NCBI GenBank assembly: GCA_963840805.1
Contig: CAWJAJ010000015.1
Location: 310,001 to 374,000 of the forward strand
Direction of reading: 5' to 3'
DNA from: CADEEN01 sp963840805
GTDB lineage: Bacteria; Pseudomonadota; Gammaproteobacteria; Burkholderiales; Burkholderiaceae_C
Length of the DNA stretch: 64,000 bases
Part shown: in pieces, positions 21,436 through 32,161 of the stretch
Position numbering within the stretch: position 1 is the stretch's first letter
How the letters are laid out: each line of letters starts with the position of its first letter
Made by a program: the position numbers and the translations under genes
The notes under the pieces: generated by a model
Told to the model about the DNA's origin: nothing
The model's input: only the letters and a program-made list of their open reading frames with translations
Database searches by the model: none

Positions 21436-22239
21436 TCAGTAGTAGTTTCCGACCAGCGAGGCCACCTCGATGATCACGATGGCGAGGAACATGCGCACCA
21501 GCCCCTGCAACTCGACGCTCGTGCTCACACGCCGGCGCGGCGCGGCGTCGAGCACGGCGGCAATCGGCATCAGCGCGACCGTGACGCCGAGGAACAGGAT
21601 CTTCAGGCCGAAGATCAGCGACACGGCGGGGTTGAACACATGGCCCACGGTACGCGTGTAGGCGTCGAAACCCGCGGTCGTGAAGCCATAGGTGGACAGG
21701 TAGGCGACGACGAGCGTGACGACACAACTCACGGCGGCCAGCATCAACGAGCAGAACACGCCGGCCACCACGCGGGGCAGCACCTCGCTGCGCAGCGGGT
21801 CCGCGCCGTGCGCGGCGGCTTCGTCCCATGCGCCGCGGGAGCGCAGTGCGGCGATCTCGGCGGCCAGCGGCATCGTGCAGCGCAGCGCGGCGAACAGCGC
21901 AGACGCCAGCGGGATCAGTTCCAGCACCAGCACGCGCACCACCATCTCGAGCGCGTACTGCGACAGCCCGTAGCTCAGGGCCGTGACCAGCACGATGCGG
22001 ATCACGACCAGGCTGATCAGCATCGACAGCACCGTGAACCACAGCAGCGATTGCGCCGTACCCGCGTAGATGTGGCGGGCCAGCGCGCGCCGATGTTCGA
22101 CGCGGTAGCTCGACGGCGACAGCGACAGCACCATCAGCAGCGCCGTCAGGTGCACCGTGCGCCACCAGCCGAGCAGCCACACGCCACCCGTTCGGGCGAG
22201 TTCAGCGAGCGCGCCGGGCAGCGAGGTCGTCGGCGTCAT
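21436..22239 (-). CDS. MlaE-family permease of an MCE lipid transporter
   Basis: Multi-spanning membrane protein of 267 residues with about five to six hydrophobic segments, matching MlaE/YrbE permeases. Family regions include LVLELIPLASALFAALRCTM, corresponding to the conserved helix near the ATPase coupling site, and FGLKILFLGVTVALMPIAA. The ATG was chosen for length and the absence of upstream conservation. In standard mla operons the MlaF ATPase precedes this gene; here a tRNA and an unrelated gene lie upstream, so the ATPase is encoded elsewhere. Confidence 0.87.
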   Translation of the reverse strand: MTPTTSLPGALAELARTGGVWLLGWWRTVHLTALLMVLSLSPSSYRVEHRRALARHIYAGTAQSLLWFTVLSMLISLVVIRIVLVTALSYGLSQYALEMVVRVLVLELIPLASALFAALRCTMPLAAEIAALRSRGAWDEAAAHGADPLRSEVLPRVVAGVFCSLMLAAVSCVVTLVVAYLSTYGFTTAGFDAYTRTVGHVFNPAVSLIFGLKILFLGVTVALMPIAAVLDAAPRRRVSTSVELQGLVRMFLAIVIIEVASLVGNYY

Positions 22240-22388
22240 GCTTCGATCATAGGGCCCGTGCAAACACGCCACGTCGATTCGACGCCGCCTCGAGCCGCCG
22301 CGCCGCGGCAGCACCTCGTCGGGGAGGCGTGGTCAGTACGGGGCGCCCCAAATGAAGACGCCCACCGCGTGAACGGGCTCGGACCAGC

Positions 22389-22479
22389 TGGCGGAAAGGG
22401 AGGGATTCGAACCCTCGTCACGGGAGACCCGTGAACCGGATTTCGAGTCCGGCGCGATCGACCACTCTGCCACCTTTCC
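22389..22479 (-). tRNA. tRNA-Ser (anticodon CGA)
   Basis: A 91-nt class II tRNA with encoded CCA. The acceptor stem GGAAAGG pairs with CCTTTCC. The anticodon stem-loop is CCGGA-CTCGAAA-TCCGG, giving anticodon CGA, which reads UCG serine codons. A long variable arm CACGGG/CCCGTG and the T-arm GAGGG-TTCGAAT-CCCTC are clear. It lies in the gap between the MCE operon and the hydratase gene. Confidence 0.95.
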
Positions 22480-22527
22480 TGGTGTTCCCGGGGTCTGCGG
22501 GAAGGGCTGGATTGTAGTGCAGGCGCC

Positions 22528-23351
22528 TCAGGCCATCGGTGTGCAGCGACAGCGCCGGCCAGGCGCGCGTCGGACAGCCGCGTTTGCCAGTGCTGGCCGG
22601 GCTGCAGCGGCCACGCGTCGGTGATGGTGCCGGTGGTGACGAACTCGCCCGCGGCGACGCGCCAGGCCGGCGTCGTGCGCGGCCATCGCATCGATCCAGT
22701 GGCTCGAGCGCGTGCAACGGGCCGTCGAGCACGACGCTGCCGATGCCGCGGTCCTTCGACGACGCCGTCGCACAGCAGCTCGACCTGCAGCGCCGCCAGG
22801 TCGTCGGCCAGCGTCGGCCAGCCCTGCACCGGCACGCGCGGGCCGACGCAGCAGGCGGCCGTGCAAGCGCGAAGTCGGCCACCGTGTCGGCGAGCGTGAA
22901 GCGCCAGTCGGCAAAGTGCGTGTGCACGATCTCGAAGCCGTGCGCCACCCAGGCCAGGCAGCCGCGCAGTTCGGCCAGCGACATGCCGGCGCGCCGGCGC
23001 GCGCGCGAAGCCGAACACGACCTCGGGCTCGAGCCGCGGCTGGGCGAGGCCGGCGAGCGACACGCTGGCGCTCGGTGCCGTCGAGCAGCACGGCCGTGCT
23101 GTCCCACACCGGGCCCCAGATCGGCGCGTGCACGCCGTAGCGGTCCCAGATGCTGCGGTTGGTGAAGCCGATCTTCCAGCCGACCGGGCGCTCGCCGCGC
23201 GCGATGCGCAGTCTCGCGCCAGGCGCTGCGCCACGGCGTAGGCTCTGTCGAGCGGCAGCCCGCCGCGGCTGCGCCGACGGCAGAGCGATGCAGGCCGGCG
23301 CTGTCGTAGCGCGGCGAGCAGGTCGCTCGGCCAGCGCTGCGACGGTGTCGG

Positions 23352-23355
<4 letters not shown>
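22528..23355 (-). CDS. 2-keto-4-pentenoate hydratase / fumarylacetoacetate-hydrolase family (many frame breaks)
   Basis: Pieces of one hydratase-family protein read in order across three frames: GERPVGWKIGFTNRSIWDRY, HAPIWGPVWDSTAVLL, SLAGLAQPRLEPEVVFGF, MSLAELRGCLAWVAHGFEIV, LADDLAALQVELLCDG and FVTTGTITDAWPLQPGQ. These match a family of about 265-275 residues that hydrates 2-oxo-pent-4-enoate-type intermediates of meta-cleavage. I count at least seven frame changes, mostly one extra base. The ATG overlaps the likely serS stop. A true pseudogene cannot be excluded for this gene alone, but every conserved motif survives and the neighbouring essential genes show the same damage. Confidence 0.65.
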
Positions 23356-24651
<1,296 letters not shown>

Positions 24652-24670
24652 GTTGATGTCTTGTCTCGTG

Positions 24671-25647
24671 TCACGGCGAAGTTCGCGACGCAGCCACCTC
24701 GGCCATCGATTTGTCGCCCAGCCCCTTGGGCAGCGGGAAGTGCACCGTCTCGACCACGCCGTCGAGCTTGCGCAGCGACACCGCACCGAGCTCGCGCAGC
24801 CGTGCGATCACCTGCTGCACCAGGATGTCGGGCGCCGACGCGCCGGCCGTCAGGCCGACGCGTGCGCGGCCGTCGAACCACGCCGGCTGCAACGCCTCGG
24901 CGCTGTCGACCATGTAGGCCGGGCGGCCCAGGCGCTGGGCCAGTTCGCGCAGGCGGTTGCTGTTGCTGCTGGTCGGGCTGCCGACGACGATGACCACATC
25001 CACCTGCGGGCGTCAGCACCTTCACCGCGTCCTGCCGGTTCTGCGTGGCGTAGCAGATGTCCTGCTGCTTGGGCTCGCGCACGATGCGGGAAGCGCCGCT
25101 TGACTGCGGCCAGGATCTCGGCGGTGTCGTCGACGCTCAGCGTGGTCTGCGTCACCACCGCCAGCGCGCGCGGGGTTCTTCACCGGGGCGATGGCCACGT
25201 CGGCAACGTCCTCGACCAGGTAGATGCCGTCGTAGAGCTGGCCCATCGTGCCTTCGACTTCGGGGTGGCCCTTGTGGCCGATCATCAGGAACTCGTAGCC
25301 CTCGCTTGTGCAGCTTGGCCACCTCGACATGCACCTTCGTCACCAGCGGGCAGGTGGCATCGAAGACCGAGAAGCCGCGCTCGGCGGCTTCGCGGCGCAC
25401 CGCCTGGCTGACGCCGTGGGCGCTGAAAACACCAGCGTCGCGCCGGGCGGCACCTCGGACAGCTCCTCGATGAAGATCGCGCCCTTTGGCCTTGAGGTCG
25501 TTGACGACATAGGTGTTGTGCACGATCTCGTGGCGCACGTAGATCGGCGCGCCGAACTTCACCAGCGCGCGCTCGACGATCTCGATCGCACGGTCGACGC
25601 CGGCGCAGAAGCCGCGCGGCTCGGCCAGGACGATTTCATCCGAGCAT
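24671..25647 (-). CDS. ispH: 4-hydroxy-3-methylbut-2-enyl diphosphate reductase (frame breaks)
   Basis: Last enzyme of the MEP isoprenoid pathway, an iron-sulfur protein. The three cluster cysteines are visible in EPRGFCAG, FDATCPLVTKVH and DICYATQNRQ, and SSNSNRL is the conserved substrate-binding stretch. Frame changes occur near 25641, 25482-25484, 25430 (TTTT for TT), 25299-25301, about 25170, 25088-25090 and 25008-25010. Allowing for these eight extra bases leaves 323 codons, the family's usual size. The start overlaps no gene and lies one base after the slpA stop. Essential in bacteria lacking mevalonate genes, so real inactivation is implausible. Confidence 0.85.
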
Positions 25648-25648
25648 C

Positions 25649-26093
25649 TCAGAGCACCCCGATCACGTGAACCTCGAAGCGCACCGGCCGGCCCGCCAGC
25701 GGATGGTTGAAGTCGAACAGCAGCCAGTCAGCGCCGACTTCGCGCACCACGCCGGCGTAGGCGCCCTGCCCGTCGGGCGTCGGGAACTGCACCACGTCGC
25801 CGACGGCGTAGCTCGCGTCGGCATCGCCGAGCTCGTGCAGCAGCGACAGCTTCACGCGCTGCAGCAGATCCGGGTTGCGCGCGCCGAAGGCCTCGCCGGC
25901 GCGCCAGATCGAACCGCTCACGCGCCCCTTCGCGCAGCCCGATCAGGCGCGCCTCCATCGCCGGCGCCAGTTCACCCGTGCCCAGCGACAGCGTCGCCGG
26001 CTGGCCGCCGAAGGTGTCGACCACGGCGGTGCCGTCGGGGCCGGCGAGACGGTAGTGCAGGGTCAGGAACGAACCCGGTTGGATCGCAGTCAC
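25649..26093 (-). CDS. slpA: FKBP-type peptidyl-prolyl isomerase, SlpA-like (frame break)
   Basis: Cytosolic prolyl isomerase/chaperone of the SlpA/SlyD group, 147 residues after correction. FKBP motifs LTLHYRLAGPDGTAVVDTFG and SLGTGELAPAMEARLIGL are in the first frame. GEAFGARNPDLLQRV and DFNHPLAGRPVRFEVHVIGV lie in the next. The frame change is near 25905 (GCGCGCC). The GTG start gives the usual SlpA beginning (TAIQPGSFLTLHYRL); a TTG three codons earlier is the alternative. The slpA-ispH order is common in proteobacteria. Confidence 0.85.
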
Positions 26094-26185
26094 GGTGGTC
26101 AATGTCGGTACAGCTTGGGCGATAGACTGGCCGCGATTTTACGGGCCACCCCCGCGCCAACGATCCACGGGCCTTCGCGCCGCGC

Positions 26186-26866
26186 ATGAACTCCCTGCTG
26201 CACCTGCCCGCCGACGCCCGCCCGCGCGAGAAGTTGCTCGCCCGCGGCGCCGCCGCACTGGCCGATGCCGAGCTGCTGGCGCTGCTGCTGCGCACCGGCC
26301 TGCCGGGCCATGGGCGTGCTGCAGCTGGCGCAGTCGCTGCTCGACCGCTTCGGCGGCCTGGCCGGGCTTGCTGCACGCCGATGCCGACGCGCTCAAGGGC
26401 ATCAAGGGCCTGGGCCCGGCCAAGCGCGCCGAGGTGGCCGCCGTGCTGGAGATCGCGCGGCGCGTGCTGGCCCAGCAGCTGGCCGACCAGCCGCTGTTCG
26501 ATTCACCGCAGACGGTGAAGGACTACCTGGCACTGCACCTGCGGCCGCTGGCCCACGAGGCCTTCGCGGTGCTGTTCCTCGACACGCGCCACCGCCTGCT
26601 GCAACTGGAGGTGATGTTTCGCGGCACGCTCGCCCACACCAGCGTGCACCCGCGCGAGATCGTCAAGCGCGCGCTCGCCCTCAATGCGGCGGCCGTGGTG
26701 CTGGCGCACAACCACCCCAGCGGGCGTGGCCGAGCCCTCGCGTGCCGACGAGCTGCTGACGCAGACCGTGCGCGCGGCGCTGCAGCTGGTCGATGTGCGC
26801 GTGCTCGACCACCTGGTCGTCGGCAACGGTGCGGTGGTGTCGTTCGCGGAACGTGGCCTGTTGTGA
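26186..26866 (+). CDS. radC: RadC/JAMM-family protein (frame breaks)
   Basis: UPF0758 protein with an N-terminal helix-hairpin-helix region (KGIKGLGPAKRAEVAAVLE) and a C-terminal JAMM metalloprotease-like domain. The zinc motif reads VLAHNHPSGVAEPSRAD once the frame is corrected. Three extra bases explain the breaks: 26309-26310 (GGGCCATGGG), about 26368 (GGGCTTGC) and 26723-26725 (AGCGGGCG). Removing them gives 225 residues, the family length. Its biochemical role is unsettled; a role in recombinational repair was not upheld. It is transcribed divergently from slpA. Confidence 0.85.
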
Positions 26867-26876
26867 AGCCGGGGCC

Positions 26877-27527
26877 ATGAAACCGCGCGACCTCGAGCGC
26901 CTGGCCGCGATGAAGGATCGCATGGCCGCCGTCCAGCGCGACGCGGCCGCGCGACGGGCGGCCGCAGCCGCAACCGCGGCGAGCGAGCTTGCGGAGCGCA
27001 ACCGCTTCCGCCTGAGCGTCGGCGCCGTCACGCCGCTGGCCGGCGACGAGCGCGCCAGCCTGCCGCGCCCGGCCGTCGCACCGCTGCCGCGCCAGCGCGA
27101 GCTCGACGAGGCGCGCGCGTTGGCCGCCACGCTGTCCGACGAACTCGACGTGAGCACGCTGCTCGAGACCGATGCCGGCCTGAGCTTTCGCCGCGACGGC
27201 ATCGGCCCCGACGTGCCGGCGCGGCTGCGCCGCGGCCAGTGGGCGATCCAGCGCCACCTCGATCTGCACGGCCTGCGCCGCGATGCCGCGCGCGACGCGC
27301 TGGCGGCATTCATCCGCCAAGCCGAACGCGACGGCCTGCGCTGCGTGCGCGTCGTGCACGGCAAGGGCAACGGTTCGCCCGGTCGCGAGCCGGTGCTGAA
27401 GGAAAAGGTCAAGCGCTGGCTGGTGCAGAAGACTGCCGTCATCGCGTTCACCCAGGCCAGCGCCGCCGACGGTGGGCACGGCGCGCTGTTGGTGTTGCTG
27501 CGCGGCAGCCCACGGGGCACCGCATGA
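26877..27527 (+). CDS. Smr-domain protein
   Basis: Protein of 216 residues with a C-terminal Smr (small MutS-related) domain: the signature LDLHGLRRDAARDALAAFI and VRVVHGKGNGSPG are intact. The N-terminal half is Ala/Arg-rich and probably helical or disordered. Smr domains act as nucleases on DNA or RNA in several systems; this YdaL/YfcN-like form is common in betaproteobacteria. It starts 10 bases after radC and is likely cotranscribed. Confidence 0.87.
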   Translation: MKPRDLERLAAMKDRMAAVQRDAAARRAAAAATAASELAERNRFRLSVGAVTPLAGDERASLPRPAVAPLPRQRELDEARALAATLSDELDVSTLLETDAGLSFRRDGIGPDVPARLRRGQWAIQRHLDLHGLRRDAARDALAAFIRQAERDGLRCVRVVHGKGNGSPGREPVLKEKVKRWLVQKTAVIAFTQASAADGGHGALLVLLRGSPRGTA

Positions 27528-27566
27528 CGCCGCCCGGCGAGGCCGCAACCACAGGCATCCTGCGAT

Positions 27567-27968
27567 TCAGCCGCCCTTGTTGCGCATCCAGTCGGCGGTG
27601 TTGAAGAACGCCGCAGCCAGCCGTGTGGCCAGCGATGGATCGATGCCGCATTCGTGCATCGCCTGTGCCATGCAGGCCAGCCACTGGTCGCGTTCGGCGA
27701 TGCCGATGTCGTAGGGCAGGTGGCGCGCGCGCAGCCGCGGGTGGCCGAAGCGCTGCACGTACAGCTCGGGACCACCGAGCCAGCCGCACAGGAACCAGTG
27801 CAGCTTGTCGCGCGAGCCATCGAGCGAGACGGGATGCAGGCGGCGGATGCCGGCATAGCCCGCTTCGAGGTCCATCAGGTCGTAGAAGCGGTCGACCACC
27901 GCACGCACCGCCGGCTCACCGCCGAGCAACGCGAAGGCGCTGCCCGTCGCCGCGGCCGCCTCACTCAC
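27567..27968 (-). CDS. Group II truncated haemoglobin
   Basis: Haem protein of 133 residues. The sequence has the truncated-globin helices with VVDRFYDLMDLE in the B helix region, LHWFLCGWLGGPELYVQRF carrying the conserved Trp of group II, and HPRLRARHLPYDIG with the proximal His. Members bind oxygen or NO and are linked to oxidative or nitrosative stress. The GTG start overlaps the stop of the MinD-like gene (GTGA), so it is the third gene of a coupled set with a diguanylate cyclase and an ATPase. Confidence 0.88.
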   Translation of the reverse strand: MSEAAAATGSAFALLGGEPAVRAVVDRFYDLMDLEAGYAGIRRLHPVSLDGSRDKLHWFLCGWLGGPELYVQRFGHPRLRARHLPYDIGIAERDQWLACMAQAMHECGIDPSLATRLAAAFFNTADWMRNKGG

Positions 27969-28749
27969 AGTGCCATCCGTGCCGCCACGGCGGCAATGGC
28001 CTGGGCGGCGGCTGCGCCGGGATAGAGCTCGAAGCAACAACTGGCGCTTCTGCACGGCCTCGCGCACGGCCGCATCGACCGGCACATCACCGAGGAACTC
28101 GATCTTGACCGGTGCGTCGAGCCCGGGGCTGACGTAGCGATCGACCACCTGCTGCAACTGGCCACGGATGGTGCGACCTTCGCCAAGCTTGAGCACCTGG
28201 TTGACCACCAGTTGCAGCGTGCGCCGGCCCTGGGTACTGGCCAGCACCTTGATGGTGGCGTAGGCGTCGGTCAGCGCCGTCGGCTCGGGCGTGGTCACGA
28301 CCAGCACCTCGTCGGCCAACGAAACGGTGTAGAGCACGACATCGGAAATGCCGGCACCGGTATCGAGCAGCACGCGGTCGAAGCGCGGCTTGACGGCCTC
28401 GACCGTCTCGAGCAGGCGGTCGCGCACCTCGGGGGTGAGGCGCGAATACTCGACCATGCCCGATCCGGCGAGCAGGACCGAGAAGCCGCCCGAGACACGG
28501 GACGATCGCTTCCTCGAGCGAATGTTTGCCGGTGAACACATCGTGCAGCGTGATCTTGGGGAACAGGTTGAGCACCACATCGAGATTGGCGAGGCCGAGG
28601 TCGGCATCGAGCACCAGCACGCTTTGGCCGCGCTGCGCCAATGCCGCGGCCAGGTTGACCGAAACAAAGGTCTTGCCGACACCACCCTTGCCGCTGGTGA
28701 TGGCGGTGATGCGCGCCTGCGCGCCACTGGACTTGGCGTTGTCGCTCAT
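27965..28749 (-). CDS. MinD/ParA-family (FlhG/FleN-like) ATPase (frame breaks)
   Basis: Deviant-Walker P-loop ATPase, 260 residues after correction. KGGVGKTFVSVNLAAALAQ is the Walker A, VLVLDADLGLANLDVVLNL the A' motif, and DRVLLDTGAGISDVVLY the Walker B region, as in FlhG/MinD proteins. Frame changes are at 28499-28501 (GTCCCG for GTCCG) and near 28040 (TTGTTGC). Such ATPases set the position or number of polar machines, often flagella or pili, but no such genes flank it. It overlaps the GGDEF gene by ATGA and the haemoglobin by GTGA. Confidence 0.83.
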
Positions 28750-29502
28750 GCGTCGGAAGCCTTCACGTCGTCCTCGTCTTCAAACACAAGGTGCCCGAAC
28801 AGCAGGCCCTTTTCCTCGGCGGTCACCAGCGACACGACGGCGGGCTCGAACACCGCCCGATTGCGCCCGGCCGCCTTGGCGTTGTAGAGCTGCAGGTCGG
28901 CACGCTCGAGCCACAGGGGCACGGTCGAGCGCACCCATTGCGGCGCGAACGCCCCTCCCAGGCTGACCGTCACCGAAATCTGCTGCGATGGCCCGATGCC
29001 GACCGCGCGCCGCTCGACGCGTTGGCGTATGCGTTCGGCGACGGTCGGGCCGAACGCCGGCGGGCAGTTCGGCAGCACGATCGCGAACTCCTCGCCACCG
29101 ATCCGCGCCACCGTGTCCATCGGCCGCACGCACTCGAGCAGCGCTTCGGCCAACGCCTTCAGCGCCAGGTCACCCGCCGGCATGGCCATGGTTGTCGTTG
29201 ACGCGCTTGAAGTGGTCGATGTCCAGCAGCAGCAGCAGGGCCGGCTCGCCGGCGCGCGCGACGCGATCGATCTCGCGTGCCAGCACCATCTCGAAATGGC
29301 GGCGGTTGGCCAGGCCGGTCAGGGCGTCGCGGCTGGACAGTTCGCACAATGCGTCGATCAGCCCCTGCATCCAGGGCGCGCTGCCGGGCTCGCCAGCGGG
29401 CGGCTCGTGGCCGCATTGGTGCAGCAGCGACAGCGCTGCCTCCAGCCGCAGTGCGTCCTCAGCGGATGCTTGCGGCGCGGCAGGAACTGGCGGTGCATTC
29501 AA
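28746..29502 (-). CDS. GGDEF-domain diguanylate cyclase (frame break)
   Basis: Cytosolic protein, 251 residues after correction, with a short N-terminal helical region and a GGDEF domain that makes cyclic di-GMP. The active motif RIGGEEFAIVLP is present, as are SSRDALTGLANRRHFEM and LLDIDHFKRVNDNHGH. The frame changes at 29173-29175, where GGCGGGTGAC should read GGCGGTGAC to give GHAGGDLALKAL. The best start is a TTG; no ATG fits. It overlaps the MinD-like gene by ATGA. The short N-terminus gives no hint of the signal sensed. Confidence 0.82.
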
Positions 29503-29601
29503 GGTGGCAGGCAGTCTAGCAGTGGGCGTGCGCGCGGCGCCGGCGCGGAAGTGAACGCGCTTTCGCCGTCTGTTCGTGCGCTCGCACCCGCCGGACCACC
29601 C

Positions 29602-30807
29602 CTACAGGAACAGCGTCTGCAGGTCGCTGAGGAAGTCGAAGCCGCGCGTCGTCGGCCGCACGCGCGGGCCGTCGCGCTCGATCAGCCCGCGCGTCTGCGC
29701 CTGCTGCAGCGCGTCGTCGACCGCTGTGACCGACTGCCCGGTGCGCTCGGCAAACCGCGCCAGCTCGAAGCCATCGGCCAGGCGCAGCGCGTTGAGCATG
29801 TACTCGAACGGCAGTTGCTGCGCCGTCACGCACTGCTCGTTGGACACGGCGCGACCGGCCAGCGCGTTCGCCATGTACATCGCCGGTTCGCGCCAGCGCA
29901 CCTGGCGCACGATGCGATCAGCAAAGCTCAGCTTGCCGTGCGCGCCGGCACCGATGCCCAGGTAGTCGCCGAACTGCCAGTAGTTGAGGTTGTGCGCGCA
30001 GCGGTGGCCTGGCCGTGCGAACGCCGAGACCTCATAGCGCGCCAGCCCGGCGGACTGCGTGCGGTCGACGATCAGATCGAGCATCTCGCTGGCGCTGTCA
30101 TCGTCGGGCAGCGCGGGCGGCGGGGCATTTGCGAAGGCGGTGTTCGGCTCGATCGTCAGGTGATAGATCGACAGGTGCGGCGGCGCGAACGCCAGCGCCG
30201 TCTCCAGATCGGCGGCCAGCATGGCCAGGCTCTGGCCCGGCAATGCATACATCAGGTCGAGGTTGAAGGTCTCGAACGCGTCACGCGCCTCGGCCACCGC
30301 GGCATGCGCCTGCGCGCGCATCGTGGACGCGGCCGATGCGGCCGAGCATCGCGTCGTCGAAGCTCTGCACGCCGATCGACAGGCGCGTGACACCGGCCGC
30401 GCGATAGGCGCGAAAGCGCTCGCGCTCGAAGGTGCCGGGATTGGCCTCGAGCGTGATCTCGCAGCCGGGCTCGAGCGGCAGCCGCGCGCGGACGTCGGCC
30501 AGCAGCCGGTCGATGCCGGCGGGCGAGAACAGGCTGGGCGTGCCGCCGCCGATGAACACGCTCACGACGCGCCGGCCCCAGACCTGCGGCAAGCGCCGCG
30601 TCGAGGTCGGCCACCAACGCGTCGAGGTAGCGGGCCTCGGGCAACGCGGCGGGAATCGACCTCGTGGGAATTGAAGTCGCAGTAGGGGCACTTCCTCAGG
30701 CACCACGGCAGGTGCACGTAGAGCGCCAGCGGCGGCAGCGCGGCGAGCGCCACGCCGCCGTCTTGCGCATCGGCGTTGCGATGCATGCGGATCGGCTGCT
30801 CGCTCAC
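29602..30807 (-). CDS. hemW: HemW-type radical SAM haem chaperone (frame breaks)
   Basis: Coproporphyrinogen-oxidase-like radical SAM protein, now understood as a haem chaperone (HemW) in characterised relatives. The cluster motif is CLRKCPYCDFNSHE, and VFIGGGTPSLFSPAGIDRL, EITLEANPGTFE and DLMYALPGQSLAMLAAD follow in order. Frame changes lie near 30662, at 30591-30592 (GCGCTTGCC) and near 30325. Removing three bases yields 401 codons, the usual length. It starts at a GTG directly after rdgB; an ATG seven codons in is the alternative. The rph-rdgB-hemW order is well known in betaproteobacteria. Confidence 0.85.
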
Positions 30808-30808
30808 G

Positions 30809-31439
30809 TCACTCCAGCGACCACGCGTCGCGCATCAGTGCTCGCATCTGCGCGGCGGCCAGCGCGCGGTGGCTCACGGCGTTCTTCTGCACGGAATCGA
30901 GTTCGGCGACGCTGGCGCCCAGCGCATCGATCCAGACCAGCGGGTCATAGCCGAAGCCACCACCGCCGCGCGGGGCACGCAGCAGCGTGGCCTCCCAGCG
31001 CCCGAAAGCGATCAGCGGCTCGGGATCCTCGGCGTGGCGCAACGCAACCAGCGTGCTGACGAAGCGCGCCCGGCGGTCGCTGACCCCCGCCATGCGCGAC
31101 AGCAGCAGCGTGTTGTTGGCGGCGTCCTGCGCACGGCGCTCGCGCCTCGCGGTCGGCGCACTTGCCCACCGCACTTGCGAAGTGCGCCGACTGCACACCC
31201 GGGGCGCCGCCGAGCGCGGCCACGCACAGGCCCGAGTCGTCGGCGATGGCCGCCATGCCGCCAAGGCGTGCGGCATGGCGCGCCTTGGCCAGCGCGTTCT
31301 CGACGAAGGTGTGGTGCGGTTCCTCGGCCTCGGCGATGCCCAGAGCGCCCTGGTTGACCAGCTCGATCGGCAGTCCGGCGAACAAGGTTCGCAGCTCGAT
31401 GAGCTTCTTGGCGTTGTTGGACGCCAGCACCAGCTTCAT
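30809..31439 (-). CDS. rdgB: Non-canonical purine NTP pyrophosphatase (frame break)
   Basis: Hydrolyses dITP, ITP and XTP to monophosphates, keeping deaminated purines out of nucleic acids. The N-terminus LVLASNNAKKLIELRTLF and the catalytic region IADDSGLCVAALGGAPGV are in frame one. NNTLLLSRM, GGGGFGYDPLVW and SHRALAA are in the next. The change is at 31135-31136 (GCGCCGTG for GCGCGTG), and correction gives 209 residues. Its ATG shares one base with the rph stop (TGATG). Family assignment is secure. Confidence 0.87.
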
Positions 31440-32161
31440 CACGCGAGGGCAGACCTCTGCGCCTCGACCAGCTCGGCGATGCCGCGCTCGGCCAGCATCA
31501 GCAGCTCGTCCATCTGCGCGCGCGTGAAGGCCACGCCCTCGGCGGTGCCCTGCACTTCGACATAGGCACCCGCACCGGTCATGACCACGTTCATGTCGGT
31601 ATCGCAGACCGAGTCTTCGCCGTAATCGAGGTCGAGCAGCGGCACGCCCTGCAACAGACCCACCGAGACCGCGGCGACATGGTCGCGAATCGGGCTGGCG
31701 GCGATGCGCTCCTGCGCCAACAGCCAGCCGACGGCATCGTGCGCGGCGACGAACGCGCCGGTGATCGCTGCGGTACGGGTGCCGCCGTCGGCCTGCAGCA
31801 CGTCGCAATCGAGCGTGATCATTCGCTCGCCCAATGCCGCCAGATCGAATACCGCGCGCAGCGAGCGGCCGATCAGGCGCTGGATTTCCTGCGTGCGGCC
31901 GCTCTGCTTGCCGCGCGCCGCCTCGCGGTCGCTGCGGGTGTGGGTGGCGCGCGGCAGCATGCCGTACTCGGCGGTGACCCAGCCCTCGCCGCTGCCCCGC
32001 TTGTGCGGCGGCACGCGCTCCTCGACCGACGCGGTGCACAGCACCTGCGTCTGGCCGAACGCGATCAGCACCGAACCCTCGGCATGTTTGGTGTAGTGGC
32101 GCTCGATGCGCAACGGGCGCAAGGCGTCCGCGGCGCGGCCGCTGCGTACCGGACTGGTCAT
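31439..32161 (-). CDS. rph: Ribonuclease PH
   Basis: Phosphate-dependent 3'-5' exoribonuclease that trims tRNA 3' ends, 240 residues. Typical motifs are SVLIAFGQTQVLCTASVEE, GWVTAEYGMLPRATHTR, ITLDCDVLQADGGTRTAAI and EDSVCDTDMNVVMTG. It is intact. Its ATG shares a base with the PP2C phosphatase stop (TGATG) and its stop with the rdgB start, so kinase-linked phosphatase, rph and rdgB are translationally chained. Confidence 0.93.
   Translation of the reverse strand: MTSPVRSGRAADALRPLRIERHYTKHAEGSVLIAFGQTQVLCTASVEERVPPHKRGSGEGWVTAEYGMLPRATHTRSDREAARGKQSGRTQEIQRLIGRSLRAVFDLAALGERMITLDCDVLQADGGTRTAAITGAFVAAHDAVGWLLAQERIAASPIRDHVAAVSVGLLQGVPLLDLDYGEDSVCDTDMNVVMTGAGAYVEVQGTAEGVAFTRAQMDELLMLAERGIAELVEAQRSALA

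Noticed and set aside
25008..25647. Programmed ribosomal frameshifting in ispH
   Set aside because: There are seven or more shifts, no slippery heptamer with a downstream structure, and a shift direction pattern matching homopolymer error.
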